Shown: piece by piece, positions 40,589-48,939 of the stretch
Position numbering within the stretch: position 1 is the stretch's first letter
Layout of the letters: every line of letters begins with the position of its first letter
From: Bradyrhizobium arachidis
Lineage (GTDB): Bacteria > Pseudomonadota > Alphaproteobacteria > Rhizobiales > Xanthobacteraceae
DNA length: 64,000 nt
Assembly (NCBI RefSeq): GCF_015291705.1
Contig: NZ_CP030050.1
Location: 4,340,001 to 4,404,000 of the forward strand
Direction: 5' to 3'
The notes under the pieces: generated by a model
The model's database searches: none
Told to the model about the DNA's origin: nothing
What the model saw: only the letters and a program-made list of their open reading frames with translations
Translations under genes and position numbers: made by a program

Positions 40589-41794
40589 TCATCGATGTCT
40601 CCCGACCATCTTACCGTTCGACGCAACGAGCATACCTGCCTTGTAAACAGCGCGGCCTTGCGGCACCGCGACGACGGCCTCGGGAACGTGTCCGGCGTTG
40701 AGCGTGACGAAATCGGCCTTGGCGCCGACGCGCAGGCCATAGCCTGCAAGCCGGAGAGCCTTTGCACCAGCTTCGGTGATGACATCGAACGCGGTGCGCA
40801 GCTCCTCGTCGATATTGAAGCCGGAGCGATAGCCGAGCGTGGTCGCCCGGCGCAGCATGTCGCCGTCGCCATAGGGCCACCAGGAATCCCGGATGTTGTC
40901 GTTGCCGCTGAAGACGGTGACGCCGGCATTGCGCAAGGCAAGGATCGGTGGAAACGGCCGCGCGCCCGGCGCGTTCGTCATGATCGCGACGCCCGAGCGC
41001 GCGAGCAACTCGGCCATCTTCTTGAGGTGGTCGGCTGAGATGTCGCCGAGCCCATAGGCATGGCTGACCGCAACATGGCCTTCCATTCCGAGCGCGCGCG
41101 TGCGCGCCGCGATCTGCTCGATCTCGAAGGCACCGAGCGTGCCCATGTCGTGCAGGTGAATGTCGACATCTACGCCATGCTTGCCCGCGACGCCGAACAC
41201 CACGTCGAGATGCTTCTCGACGTCGCGGTCGAAACTCGCGGGATCGAGCCCGCCGACGAGATCAGCACCGAGACCGATGGCCTCGTCCAGCAATTGCGGC
41301 GTGCCCGGGCTCGCCAAAATGCCGCTCTGGGGAAAGGCGACGAGCTGGATATCGATCAAGTCGCGGTACTCCTCGCGCACGCGCAAGATGGTCTCGAGCG
41401 ATTTGAGGCCGACGGAACCGTCCACCATGACATGGCTGCGCATCTGCGTGGTGCCGTGTCCGATGCAGAGATCGAGCTGGTTGCGCGCCCGCACATCCAT
41501 CGGCGCAGCCTCAGCCATGTTCTCGGCCTGGAAGGCGACGCGCTCATGCACGTCGAAACCGTTGGTGCACGGCTTGTGGGGCCGCCAGGCATCGCCGTAG
41601 AAGCTGGTATCGAGATGGATGTGGCCTTCGACGAAGCCGGGAACGACGAGGGCGTTGTTGAGGTCGATGGCCTCGTTCGCGGCGGGACTCTCATCGACGG
41701 GCGTTATCGCAGCGATACGGCCGTCCTTGACCGCGATGTGATGGCGAGATCCGCCGTCGAAGCGCGCGTTCAGGAAGATCTTTTCGAAGGCCAT
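40589..41794 (-). CDS. Amidohydrolase, cytosine-deaminase-like
   Basis: A 401-residue amidohydrolase of the cytosine deaminase group. The metal ligands are all present: GFVEGHIHLDTSFYG (HxH), VDIHLHDMGTLG (His), VAVSHAYGLGDIS (His) and SGNDNIRDSWWPYGDGDML (the Asp of the CodA HDD motif). It should hydrolytically deaminate or open a nitrogen heterocycle; cytosine, isocytosine, triazine derivatives or other rings are all possible. A GGAGG ribosome-binding site precedes the ATG at 41794. It lies 81 bp downstream of a paralogous amidohydrolase on the same strand. Confidence 0.82.
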   Translation of the reverse strand: MAFEKIFLNARFDGGSRHHIAVKDGRIAAITPVDESPAANEAIDLNNALVVPGFVEGHIHLDTSFYGDAWRPHKPCTNGFDVHERVAFQAENMAEAAPMDVRARNQLDLCIGHGTTQMRSHVMVDGSVGLKSLETILRVREEYRDLIDIQLVAFPQSGILASPGTPQLLDEAIGLGADLVGGLDPASFDRDVEKHLDVVFGVAGKHGVDVDIHLHDMGTLGAFEIEQIAARTRALGMEGHVAVSHAYGLGDISADHLKKMAELLARSGVAIMTNAPGARPFPPILALRNAGVTVFSGNDNIRDSWWPYGDGDMLRRATTLGYRSGFNIDEELRTAFDVITEAGAKALRLAGYGLRVGAKADFVTLNAGHVPEAVVAVPQGRAVYKAGMLVASNGKMVGRHR

Positions 41795-41875
41795 TTTGGT
41801 TCCTCCGTTGATTGATTGTAGCGATAGTCGCGCAAGCGCCGCGGACGGCGCAAGATGCGGGAAGGCGATGGCCGT

Positions 41876-43117
41876 TCAGCGTCCGGGGCGGAACAGCGTC
41901 GGCCGTTGCCGTTCAAACGTCTGCCGGCCGCGCTTGAACCCCATCACGACATCCGGCAGCTCGGCGATGGCGAAGCGGCTGTCTTGCGTGTCGAGCACGA
42001 CGAGATCGGCGGGATTGCCGACCTTGATGCCGTAATCGCCGAGATTCATTAGCCGCGCCGGCAGGTCGGTCACGAGATCGAGGCAGGTGTCGAAATCGCT
42101 GACCGCGGCGTGCGCGACATTGGCGTAGAAATTCGCCATCCGCAGCAGCGAGGCATCGCCGAACGGCGTGAAGGGATTGAGCACGTTGTTGGTCGCGACC
42201 GAGCACAGCACGCCGTCGCCGGCGAGCTTGTGGGCCAGCGTCAGCCCGCGCGGCGCGTTGTGGGTGGCTTCGCGGCCCATGAGGTAGAGGTCGGTCGCCG
42301 GCAGTACGGTGACGGCGACGCCCGCTTTCGCCAGTTGCGCGGTGGCGGCCTTCAGCCGCTCCGGCGGCAAGGCCGACAGTTTTGTGGCGTGCCCGATCGC
42401 GACGCGTCCCCCATAGTTGCGCCGCTCGGTCTGCCGGCAGACCTCGTCGAGATGCCACCACGAGGGATCGAGGTCGAAGTCGAGATGGAGGTCGACGTCG
42501 ACGTCGAAATCCTGCGCAAGATCGAAGATGCGCGCGAGATGGGCGTTCGGGTCGGTGTCCATATAGGGGCAGCCGCCGATCGCTTCGCCGCCATCGCGCA
42601 GCGCCTGGACCAGCAGCTCTTCGGCCCCGGGATCGTTGGTCAGGCCTTCCTGCGGGAAGACGCAGAGCTCCAGGTCGATCGCCCAGGCATAGTCGCGCTT
42701 CAGCGCCTTGACCGCCTCGAAGCCGCGGAGGCCGATGCGCGGGTCGATCTCGACATGCGTGCGCATGCGGGTCGTGCCGTGCACGATGGCGCGTTCGAGC
42801 ACGCGGGCGCCACGCGCATAGACGTCCTCGACGGTAAAATCCTTCTTCATGCCGGCCACGGCGCGGATGGCTTCCGAGACGCTGCCGTGATCGTGCCCGC
42901 AGCGGCCAAGCAGGCAGGCCTTGTCGAGATGGATGTGGGTGTCGACGAAGCCGGGCAGGGCCAGGTGCCCGCCGAGGTCGATTGCGACGGCGTCGCAGGC
43001 GAGCCGGGGCTCGATCGCGGCAATGCGGCCGTCCTTCACGCCGATATCGACGGGTGCGGCGGATGATCGCAACAGCGCGTTGCGGAAGATCAGGTCGAAG
43101 GCGGCTTGGGTGGTCAT
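41876..43117 (-). CDS. Amidohydrolase, cytosine-deaminase-like variant with Asn at the metal Asp position
   Basis: A 413-residue relative of the preceding enzyme. The motifs are GFVDTHIHLDKACLLGR (HxH), DVDLHLDFDLDPSWW and AIGHATKLSALPP. Where cytosine deaminase has the metal-binding Asp (HDD), this protein has ATNNVLNPFTPFGDASLLRM, so that residue is Asn. It may bind metal differently or have a distinct reaction. It is the first gene of the minus-strand pair and diverges from the NTF2-like gene across a promoter containing a GntR-type operator. The substrate is unknown but probably a nitrogen heterocycle. Confidence 0.8.
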   Translation of the reverse strand: MTTQAAFDLIFRNALLRSSAAPVDIGVKDGRIAAIEPRLACDAVAIDLGGHLALPGFVDTHIHLDKACLLGRCGHDHGSVSEAIRAVAGMKKDFTVEDVYARGARVLERAIVHGTTRMRTHVEIDPRIGLRGFEAVKALKRDYAWAIDLELCVFPQEGLTNDPGAEELLVQALRDGGEAIGGCPYMDTDPNAHLARIFDLAQDFDVDVDLHLDFDLDPSWWHLDEVCRQTERRNYGGRVAIGHATKLSALPPERLKAATAQLAKAGVAVTVLPATDLYLMGREATHNAPRGLTLAHKLAGDGVLCSVATNNVLNPFTPFGDASLLRMANFYANVAHAAVSDFDTCLDLVTDLPARLMNLGDYGIKVGNPADLVVLDTQDSRFAIAELPDVVMGFKRGRQTFERQRPTLFRPGR

Positions 43118-43211
43118 GGCGGCGGATTCAGCTGTGATAGCCTAGCGGAAGCTGGAGGAGCGGGCAGCTCCAGATTGTGTGCAATCGAGGCATCAAATTG
43201 TCCAAAAAATG

Positions 43212-43224
43212 TGCATGCACTTTG
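43212..43224. promoter_or_regulatory. GntR-type operator copy 1
   Basis: TGCATGCACTTTG with a palindromic GTGCATGCAC core, 95 bp upstream of the amidohydrolase start and 43 bp upstream of the NTF2-like start. The same 13-mer, with at most one difference, occurs at 44510 and 44614 around the GntR and ABC transporter promoters. Confidence 0.68.
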
Positions 43225-43266
43225 AGGCCTGAATTGTAGAATGCCGGCACTCCGGAGAAACCCGCC

Positions 43267-43683
43267 ATGTCCGCCCCCGTCAAAGCCGAACGCCCGATGA
43301 CTGACGCCGAGATCGTGGAGGCGTATCTGACGGCCTCGATGATACCCGATCCCGATGCCGCTGCGGCCTATATGAAGCCGGGCACGGTGATCACGTTCAC
43401 CGGCGGGCGCGAGTTCGATCATCCGCGCGGGCCGACCGGCTTCAACGCAAAGCGCTATCGCTGGGTCAAGAAGAAGATGGACCGGTTCGACGTCTGTCCG
43501 GGCAAGGATGAGACCGTCGTCTACAGCGTCGGCACGCTCCATGGCGAGTGGATGGACGGCACGCCGTTCGAGGGCAACCGCTATGTCGATCGCTTCGTCG
43601 TGAGGGGCGGGCAGATCGTGAAGATGGACGTCTGGAACGACAGCGCCGAGCGCATCCTGGTTCAGCGCGGGATCGAGGCCTAA
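43267..43683 (+). CDS. NTF2-like / SnoaL-like protein
   Basis: A 138-residue cone-shaped-barrel protein of the NTF2/SnoaL superfamily. The pattern starts with an N-terminal helix (AEIVEAYLTASMIPDPDAAA), followed by strands VITFTGG, FDVCPGKDETVVYSVGTLHG and a final strand VVRGGQIVKMDVWND. Members include isomerases, hydrolases and small-molecule binders; the substrate here is not evident. The gene sits behind a GntR-type operator and ends with a 4-bp overlap onto the convergent GntR gene. It may act on a product of the local amidohydrolases. Confidence 0.75.
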   Translation: MSAPVKAERPMTDAEIVEAYLTASMIPDPDAAAAYMKPGTVITFTGGREFDHPRGPTGFNAKRYRWVKKKMDRFDVCPGKDETVVYSVGTLHGEWMDGTPFEGNRYVDRFVVRGGQIVKMDVWNDSAERILVQRGIEA

Positions 43684-44438
43684 CCTCTTCTGGCGACTTT
43701 CGGTAGCTTGACGACGCGGTCGCTCGTCACCTCGTCGGCATAAGGCGCGAGGATGTCGAGGAGATCGCGGCCGCGTTGCGGGGTGGGGGCGACCAGCGCG
43801 CGATTGGCCACGGAATCCAGGTGATGATGCATCAAGTCCATCACCTTGGCCTCGTCGCCCTTGGCGAGCGCCGAGATGATCGCGCGGTGCTCGTTGATGG
43901 CGCATTCGGTCGAATGCGGCCGGCTGTAGAGCGACAGCGTCAGGCAGCAGCGATAGGCGACCTCGCTGACATAGCGCACCAGGATCGGGCTGTTCGTCAT
44001 CTGCGCGAGCAGGATGTGGAATTCAGTGGCGAGCCGGATCGAGACCGCATCCGTGCCGCCGCGCGCGCGGTCCTCGGCATCGACATGGGCGTTCAGCTCG
44101 GCGATCTGGGCCTTGGTCAGCTTGCCCGCGAGCTGGCGCACGACAAGGCGCTCGAGCTCGATGCGGATATCGAAGGCATCGCGCGCCTCCTGCCAGCTTG
44201 GCGTTGCCACCACCGCGATGCGGTTGCGGCGCAGCTCGACCAGACCTTCGGCGGCGAGCTGCCCCAGTGCATGGCGGGCAATGGTGCGGCTGACGCCGAA
44301 ACGCTCGCCGAGCGAATCCTCCGGCAGCTTGGCGCCGGGCTCGAGCGCCTGCTCGATGATTGCGCGCCTGAGTGCGCGGCAGATCACGCTGACCTTGTCG
44401 GACGATTCGGAAGTCTTGCTGGTGGGGCGCGCCGCCAT
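43680..44438 (-). CDS. GntR family transcriptional regulator (FadR/FCD subfamily)
   Basis: A 252-residue regulator. The winged helix is KLPEDSLGERFGVSRTIARH, then ALGQLAAEGLVELRRN (residues about 35-70). The C-terminal FCD ligand domain has the metal-binding residues in LATEFHILLAQM (a His), EHRAIISALAKGD and LMHHHLDSV. It should bind the TGCATGCA-type sites found in all the divergent promoters of this locus and respond to an N-heterocycle intermediate. The start at 44438 has AAGGA upstream; a longer in-frame start reads into the promoter. It is autoregulated if the sites at 44510 and 44614 are real. Confidence 0.86.
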   Translation of the reverse strand: MAARPTSKTSESSDKVSVICRALRRAIIEQALEPGAKLPEDSLGERFGVSRTIARHALGQLAAEGLVELRRNRIAVVATPSWQEARDAFDIRIELERLVVRQLAGKLTKAQIAELNAHVDAEDRARGGTDAVSIRLATEFHILLAQMTNSPILVRYVSEVAYRCCLTLSLYSRPHSTECAINEHRAIISALAKGDEAKVMDLMHHHLDSVANRALVAPTPQRGRDLLDILAPYADEVTSDRVVKLPKVARRG

Positions 44439-44509
44439 CGGCGAATCCTTGAGGGGAAGGGTCGAAAGCTCCTCTTTAGCACAGGCCTGCGCCAATCCAG
44501 CGCACCAAT

Positions 44510-44522
44510 TGCATGCAGTTTG
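44510..44522. promoter_or_regulatory. GntR-type operator copy 2
   Basis: TGCATGCAGTTTG, 72 bp upstream of the gntR start. It differs from copies 1 and 3 only at the ninth base. It supports autoregulation. Confidence 0.66.
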
Positions 44523-44613
44523 GCGCCCGGATTGCCCAAATCGAATCCGGCCGATCGGCGGTTCGATTGGTCAAATCATTGATTTTACGGAGGCGGCCGA
44601 TTGGCACCCAGCT

Positions 44614-44643
44614 TGCATGCACTTTGGCTGTGATGCGCATGCA
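44614..44643. promoter_or_regulatory. GntR-type operator copy 3 with adjacent half-similar site
   Basis: TGCATGCACTTTG (44614-44626) ends 7 bp before the ATPase start. A second, shorter CGCATGCA (44636-44643) overlaps the start codons. Binding here should block the ABC transporter operon. Confidence 0.66.
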
Positions 44644-45496
44644 ACCCAACGCCCAGTTTGACGGCCAGCCCGTTCCCGAAGCTGCAGCCGCCACCGCCAT
44701 CGAGCTGTCCGAGGCCACCGTGACCTTCGGGCGCGGCGACCACGCCGTGCCCGCTCTGTCAAAGACCAGCCTGCGGATCGCCGACGGCGAGTTTGTCGCA
44801 CTGGTCGGTCCGTCCGGATGCGGCAAATCGACCATTTTGCGCCTGGTCAGCGGCCTGGTGCAGCCGACCAGCGGCGTCGTCATTGTTGGCGGCCGCGAGG
44901 TCGCGGCGCGCGCGATGCGCGTCGGCATGGCCTTCCAGAACCCGACCATGCTGCCGTGGATGACGATCGAGCGGAACATCATGCTGCCGCTCAAGATCGT
45001 CGAGCCGTTTCGCTCCAACTTCCGCAGGCTGCGCAAGACCGGGTTTCGCGACAAGGCCAACGCGCTATTGGAGCAGGTCGGCCTCAAGGGCTTCGGCAAC
45101 CGTTATCCCTGGCAGCTCTCCGGCGGCATGCTCCAGCGCGCAAACCTCTGCCGCGCGCTGATCCACGAGCCGCGCATGCTGCTGCTCGACGAGCCCTTCG
45201 GTGCGCTGGATCAGTTCACGCGCGAGGAGCTGTGGGCGATCCTCCAGAACCTCTGGATGACGCACAAGCCGACCGTGCTGCTGGTCACCCACGATCTGCG
45301 CGAGGCCGGCTTCCTTGCCAGCCGCATCTGCGTGATGAGCGCGCGCCCGGGCCGCATTCTCGACGACAGCCGCGTCGAATTCGCGCGGCCGCGCACCGTC
45401 GCCATGACGTTCGAGCCGGATTTCGTCGCGCTGAACCAGAAGCTGCGCGCCTTCATCGAGGATGCGCGCAGCGCGGCTGCGCAGGGGGCAGGCTGA
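44633..45496 (+). CDS. ABC transporter ATP-binding protein (SsuB/TauB/ThiZ type)
   Basis: A 287-residue ATPase of the nitrate/sulfonate/taurine/HMP uptake class. Walker A is GPSGCGKST, the Q-loop AFQNPTMLPWM, the signature LSGGMLQRANL, Walker B MLLLDEPFGALD and the switch THDLREAG. ATGs at 44633 and 44639 are both possible; neither has a strong ribosome-binding site and both are immediately after the operator. The last TGA shares a base with the permease ATG. The transporter is the uptake arm of the GntR locus. Confidence 0.88.
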   Translation: MRMQPNAQFDGQPVPEAAAATAIELSEATVTFGRGDHAVPALSKTSLRIADGEFVALVGPSGCGKSTILRLVSGLVQPTSGVVIVGGREVAARAMRVGMAFQNPTMLPWMTIERNIMLPLKIVEPFRSNFRRLRKTGFRDKANALLEQVGLKGFGNRYPWQLSGGMLQRANLCRALIHEPRMLLLDEPFGALDQFTREELWAILQNLWMTHKPTVLLVTHDLREAGFLASRICVMSARPGRILDDSRVEFARPRTVAMTFEPDFVALNQKLRAFIEDARSAAAQGAG

Positions 45497-46272
45497 TGTT
45501 CGGGATCGATGTCAGGCAGAAGGCGTGGTCGGCGGGGCTGATCGTGCTGTTCTTCGTCGCCTGGGAATTGTTCTGCCTGATGACGGGCATGTCGGATCTG
45601 GTGCTGCCACGGCCCTCGCAGGTGTTGGTGACGCTGGTGCAGCGCTTTCCGGTGCTCTGGCCGCACATCGTGCAGACGCTTGCCACCACGATGTTCGGCT
45701 TCGTCCTTGGCGTCGCGCTCGGTGTCGCCCTTGGCGCCATCATCGGCGTGTCCAAGACGGCCTATGACACCTGCTATCCGTTGCTGATCGGCTTCTCCTC
45801 GATCCCCAAGGTCGCGGTGGTGCCGATCTTCGTGCTGTGGTTCGGCTCCGGCACCGTGCCGGCGGTGCTGACCGCGCTGTCGATCTGCTTCTTCCCCATC
45901 GTCGTCAACATCGCCACGGGCCTGGCGACCACCGAGCCCGAGCTCGAGGACGTCTTGAAAGCGCTCGGCGCCAGCAAGCTCGACATCCTCTGGAATGTCG
46001 GCCTCCCCAGGACCATGCCGTTCTTCTTCGCCTCATTGAAGGTCGCGATCTCCTACGCCTTCGTCGGTGCGGTGCTGTCGGAGACCGTCGCCTCCAACCG
46101 CGGCATCGGCAACGTCATGATGACCGCGTCCTCGAATTTCAACGTGCCGCTGGTGTTCGCCGGCCTGTTCGTGCTCGCCGGCCTCGGCGTCGCGCTCTAC
46201 GTGGTGTTCTCGCTGATCGAAGGGCAGGTCACCGGCTGGGCCACGCGCAAGAACGACGTGATCGCCACCTGA
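45496..46272 (+). CDS. ABC transporter permease (SsuC/TauC/ThiX type)
   Basis: A 258-residue inner-membrane permease with about six helices (GLIVLFFVAWELFCLM; TTMFGFVLGVALGVALGAII; AVLTALSICFFPIVVNIATG; LVFAGLFVLAGLGVALYVVF). The EAA coupling loop is ELEDVLKALGASKLDILWNV. It works with the preceding ATPase and the following binding protein. The ATG at 45496 shares its first base with the ATPase stop, an efficient coupling arrangement. Confidence 0.9.
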   Translation: MFGIDVRQKAWSAGLIVLFFVAWELFCLMTGMSDLVLPRPSQVLVTLVQRFPVLWPHIVQTLATTMFGFVLGVALGVALGAIIGVSKTAYDTCYPLLIGFSSIPKVAVVPIFVLWFGSGTVPAVLTALSICFFPIVVNIATGLATTEPELEDVLKALGASKLDILWNVGLPRTMPFFFASLKVAISYAFVGAVLSETVASNRGIGNVMMTASSNFNVPLVFAGLFVLAGLGVALYVVFSLIEGQVTGWATRKNDVIAT

Positions 46273-46311
46273 AATCCTGAACCGTCACGCAACGAAGCTG
46301 AGGAGGTCTCG

Positions 46312-47337
46312 ATGTTGAGAAAAGCAACTGTCGCGCTGTTGGGGTTGGTCCTGTCTACAGGCGTCGCCGCCGCTGAGGAAACCACGATCAAGTTCACGCT
46401 GGGCTGGAAAACCCAAGGCAGCGACGCCGCGTTCTTCTACGCCAAGGACAACGGCTTCTTCAAAGAGGAAGGCCTCAACGTCGTCATCGACCAGGGCGAG
46501 GGCTCCGGCGCGACCGTCACGCGCGTGATGTCCGGCGCCTATGACGCCGGGTTCGGCGACGTCAACGCCATCATCCAGAACGCCTCGACCAAGCCGCAGG
46601 AAGCGCCGGTCATGGTCTACATGATGTGGAACCAGCCGCCATTCGCGATCGTCGCCAAGAAGACCAGCGGCATCAACACCATCAAGGACTTCGAGGGCCA
46701 CACGCTCGGCGGCGCGCAGGGCACGCCGACGACGCGGCTGCTGCCGGTGTTCACGCGCAAGAACGGGCTCGACGGCGAGAAGATCAAGATCTCCAACATG
46801 GCTCCCAACCTGCAAGAGCCGATGCTGATCAAGGGCGACATCGACGCGGCGCTGGTGTTCAACATCACCAGCTACTTCAACCTCGTGCTCAACCGCCAGG
46901 ACCCCGACAAGGACTTCAAATGGTTCTCGTTCGGTGAGTACGGCCTCGATCTCTATTCCAACGGCGTCATGGTCTCCAAGAAGCTGATCGCGTCCAACCC
47001 GAAGGCGGTGGCCGGCCTTGTGCGCGCCATCAACAAGGGCGCGATCGCGGTGGCCAAGGACCAGAATGCCGGCATGAAGGCGGCGCTCAATTACGACAAT
47101 CTGATCGACGTCGCCGTCGAGAAGCGCCGGCTGCAATATTCCTTCGACAAGCTGATCGTCTCGCCGGAGATGAAGGAGATCGGCATCGGCGACATCAAGG
47201 ACGACCGCATGACGCGCGCCATCGGCATCGTGGTCGAGGGCTATCAGCTCGCCCGCGCGCCGACGCCGGCGGAAGTGTTCTCCCGCGAATTCCTGCCGCC
47301 GCGCGCGGAGCGGGAGTTGGTGTATACTGCCAACTGA
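46312..47337 (+). CDS. NMT1/THI5-like ABC transporter substrate-binding protein
   Basis: A 341-residue periplasmic receptor with a signal peptide (cleavage near GVAAAEE). The NMT1/THI5 fold starts FTLGWKTQGSDAAFFYAKDN and includes FFKEEGLNVVIDQGEGSGAT and VMSGAYDAGFGDVNAIIQNA. This class binds pyrimidine (hydroxymethylpyrimidine-like), riboflavin-like, taurine or nitrate ligands. Adjacent cytosine-deaminase-like enzymes favour a pyrimidine or related ring. A GAGGAGG ribosome-binding site precedes the ATG, 39 bp after the permease gene. Confidence 0.87.
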   Translation: MLRKATVALLGLVLSTGVAAAEETTIKFTLGWKTQGSDAAFFYAKDNGFFKEEGLNVVIDQGEGSGATVTRVMSGAYDAGFGDVNAIIQNASTKPQEAPVMVYMMWNQPPFAIVAKKTSGINTIKDFEGHTLGGAQGTPTTRLLPVFTRKNGLDGEKIKISNMAPNLQEPMLIKGDIDAALVFNITSYFNLVLNRQDPDKDFKWFSFGEYGLDLYSNGVMVSKKLIASNPKAVAGLVRAINKGAIAVAKDQNAGMKAALNYDNLIDVAVEKRRLQYSFDKLIVSPEMKEIGIGDIKDDRMTRAIGIVVEGYQLARAPTPAEVFSREFLPPRAERELVYTAN

Positions 47338-47356
47338 ATATTTCGGAGAGACGGTC

Positions 47357-48796
47357 ATGGCCACGGAGATCTCGGCAACCAGCCTGTTCCGTGGCCCCGG
47401 CCAGGCTATCAGCGACAATGTCGTGCTGCGGCACGACGGCGGCCTCATCACCGGCATCTCGGAAGGAGCGGAGCCTGCCAGCGGCCCTCGCTCCTTCGTC
47501 ATTCCGGCCTTCGTCAACGCCCATGACCATGCCCGGGCGACCGCATCGTCCTTCGGCGCGGTCGGCATGCCCCTGGAAAGCTGGATCCTGCGGACTGTGC
47601 TCGGCACGCCGGTCGATCCCTATCTGACCGCGGCGTCTGCGCTGGCGCGCTCGGCCAAGGCCGGCTGCGCCGCTATGATGGTGCATTATACGCGCCCGAG
47701 CGGGACAATGCCTTTGCTCGATGAAGCCAGCGCCGTTGCGAGAGCGGCATCGGACGTCGGCATCCGCATGGCCTTTGCGATCGCAGTGCGCGACCAAAAT
47801 CCGATCGTGTACGGTGATGCCGGGCCGGTGCTCTCGTCTCTTCCCGGCGACGATCGCAAGACCATCGAAGACCTCTTCGTCCGCGCGCCGATGTCGCCGA
47901 AGGTCTATATCGAGCTGACCGACGCAATTGCCGCCGCCATCGCCGGCCCGATGGTGGACGTGCAGCTCGGTCCCGCCGGCGTGCAATGGTGCTCGAAGCC
48001 GCTGCTGGAGGCGGTGGCGCAGAGTTCGGCACTGACCGGCCGCCGCATCCATATGCATCTGCTGGAGACCGTCTATCAGCGCGCCTGGGCCGATCAGAAT
48101 TTTCCCGATATGGTGCGCTGGCTGCGTGACATCGGCTTCCTCTCCGAGCGGTTGACGCTGGCGCATTGCATCCACGCGCGGCCGGACGAACTAGAGATGA
48201 TCGCGGCGTCAGGCGCACGCATCGTCACCAATTTCAGCTCGAACATGCATCTGCGCTCGGGGCTCGCTCCGATCGCCGCCGCGCACGGATGCGGCTGCGC
48301 CATCGCCGTTGGCGTCGACGGGCTGGCGCTGGACGAGGACGACGACATCCTGCGCGAGATGCGGCTGGTGCAGCTGGTCCATGGCGGCGTCGGCTTCAAG
48401 CCGACCTGGACGCCGGCCGAGATGTTTGCGCTCGCCATCCGCAATGGTCGCCGCGCCACCGGCGCACCCGGGAGCGGAGAGCTCGTCGCCGGTAACCCCG
48501 CCGACTACGTCGTGATCGATCTCGACCGGCTCGATCGCGACCAGATCATGCCCGTCGATCCCATGGCGCTGCTGTTTGCACGCGGCAGTGCATCGCTGGT
48601 CAACGAGGTCGTCGTCGGCGGCCAGACGATCGTGAGGGACGGCGTCTGCACGGGTGTAGACTTGCCCGCGATCGAGCACGAGTTGCGGGCGATGTACTGC
48701 GCCAATGTCGGCCGCTACACGAATTTCCAGCGGATATGGCCGCCGCTTTCGGAGCGACTATCCGGCTGGTTCGAGCAGCAGCTCACCTGCGACTAG
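47357..48796 (+). CDS. Amidohydrolase, ATZ/TRZ-like
   Basis: A 479-residue amidohydrolase of the chlorohydrolase/deaminase group. The metal-site segments are AFVNAHDHARATASSF (HxH as His-Asp-His), RRIHMHLLETVYQRAWADQN, LTLAHCIHARPDELEMIAAS and AVGVDGLALDEDDDILREMR (late Asp). Related enzymes remove amino or chloro groups from s-triazines, guanine or S-adenosylhomocysteine-type rings. It follows the binding-protein gene by 19 bp, so it is in the GntR-controlled transporter operon and is a third hydrolase of the locus. Confidence 0.82.
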   Translation: MATEISATSLFRGPGQAISDNVVLRHDGGLITGISEGAEPASGPRSFVIPAFVNAHDHARATASSFGAVGMPLESWILRTVLGTPVDPYLTAASALARSAKAGCAAMMVHYTRPSGTMPLLDEASAVARAASDVGIRMAFAIAVRDQNPIVYGDAGPVLSSLPGDDRKTIEDLFVRAPMSPKVYIELTDAIAAAIAGPMVDVQLGPAGVQWCSKPLLEAVAQSSALTGRRIHMHLLETVYQRAWADQNFPDMVRWLRDIGFLSERLTLAHCIHARPDELEMIAASGARIVTNFSSNMHLRSGLAPIAAAHGCGCAIAVGVDGLALDEDDDILREMRLVQLVHGGVGFKPTWTPAEMFALAIRNGRRATGAPGSGELVAGNPADYVVIDLDRLDRDQIMPVDPMALLFARGSASLVNEVVVGGQTIVRDGVCTGVDLPAIEHELRAMYCANVGRYTNFQRIWPPLSERLSGWFEQQLTCD

Positions 48797-48939
48797 GGCA
48801 GGGCGTTCCGCGCGGCCGGGCCGATACAAAACCGCGATAGCTGATAGGCGGATCCTTGTCTGGTGATCGGTCCGGCTCTGGGTTATCACACGCGCGGCTG
48901 CGCACTGACGCGCCCGATGACCCCCTTGAGGAGCCCCCG

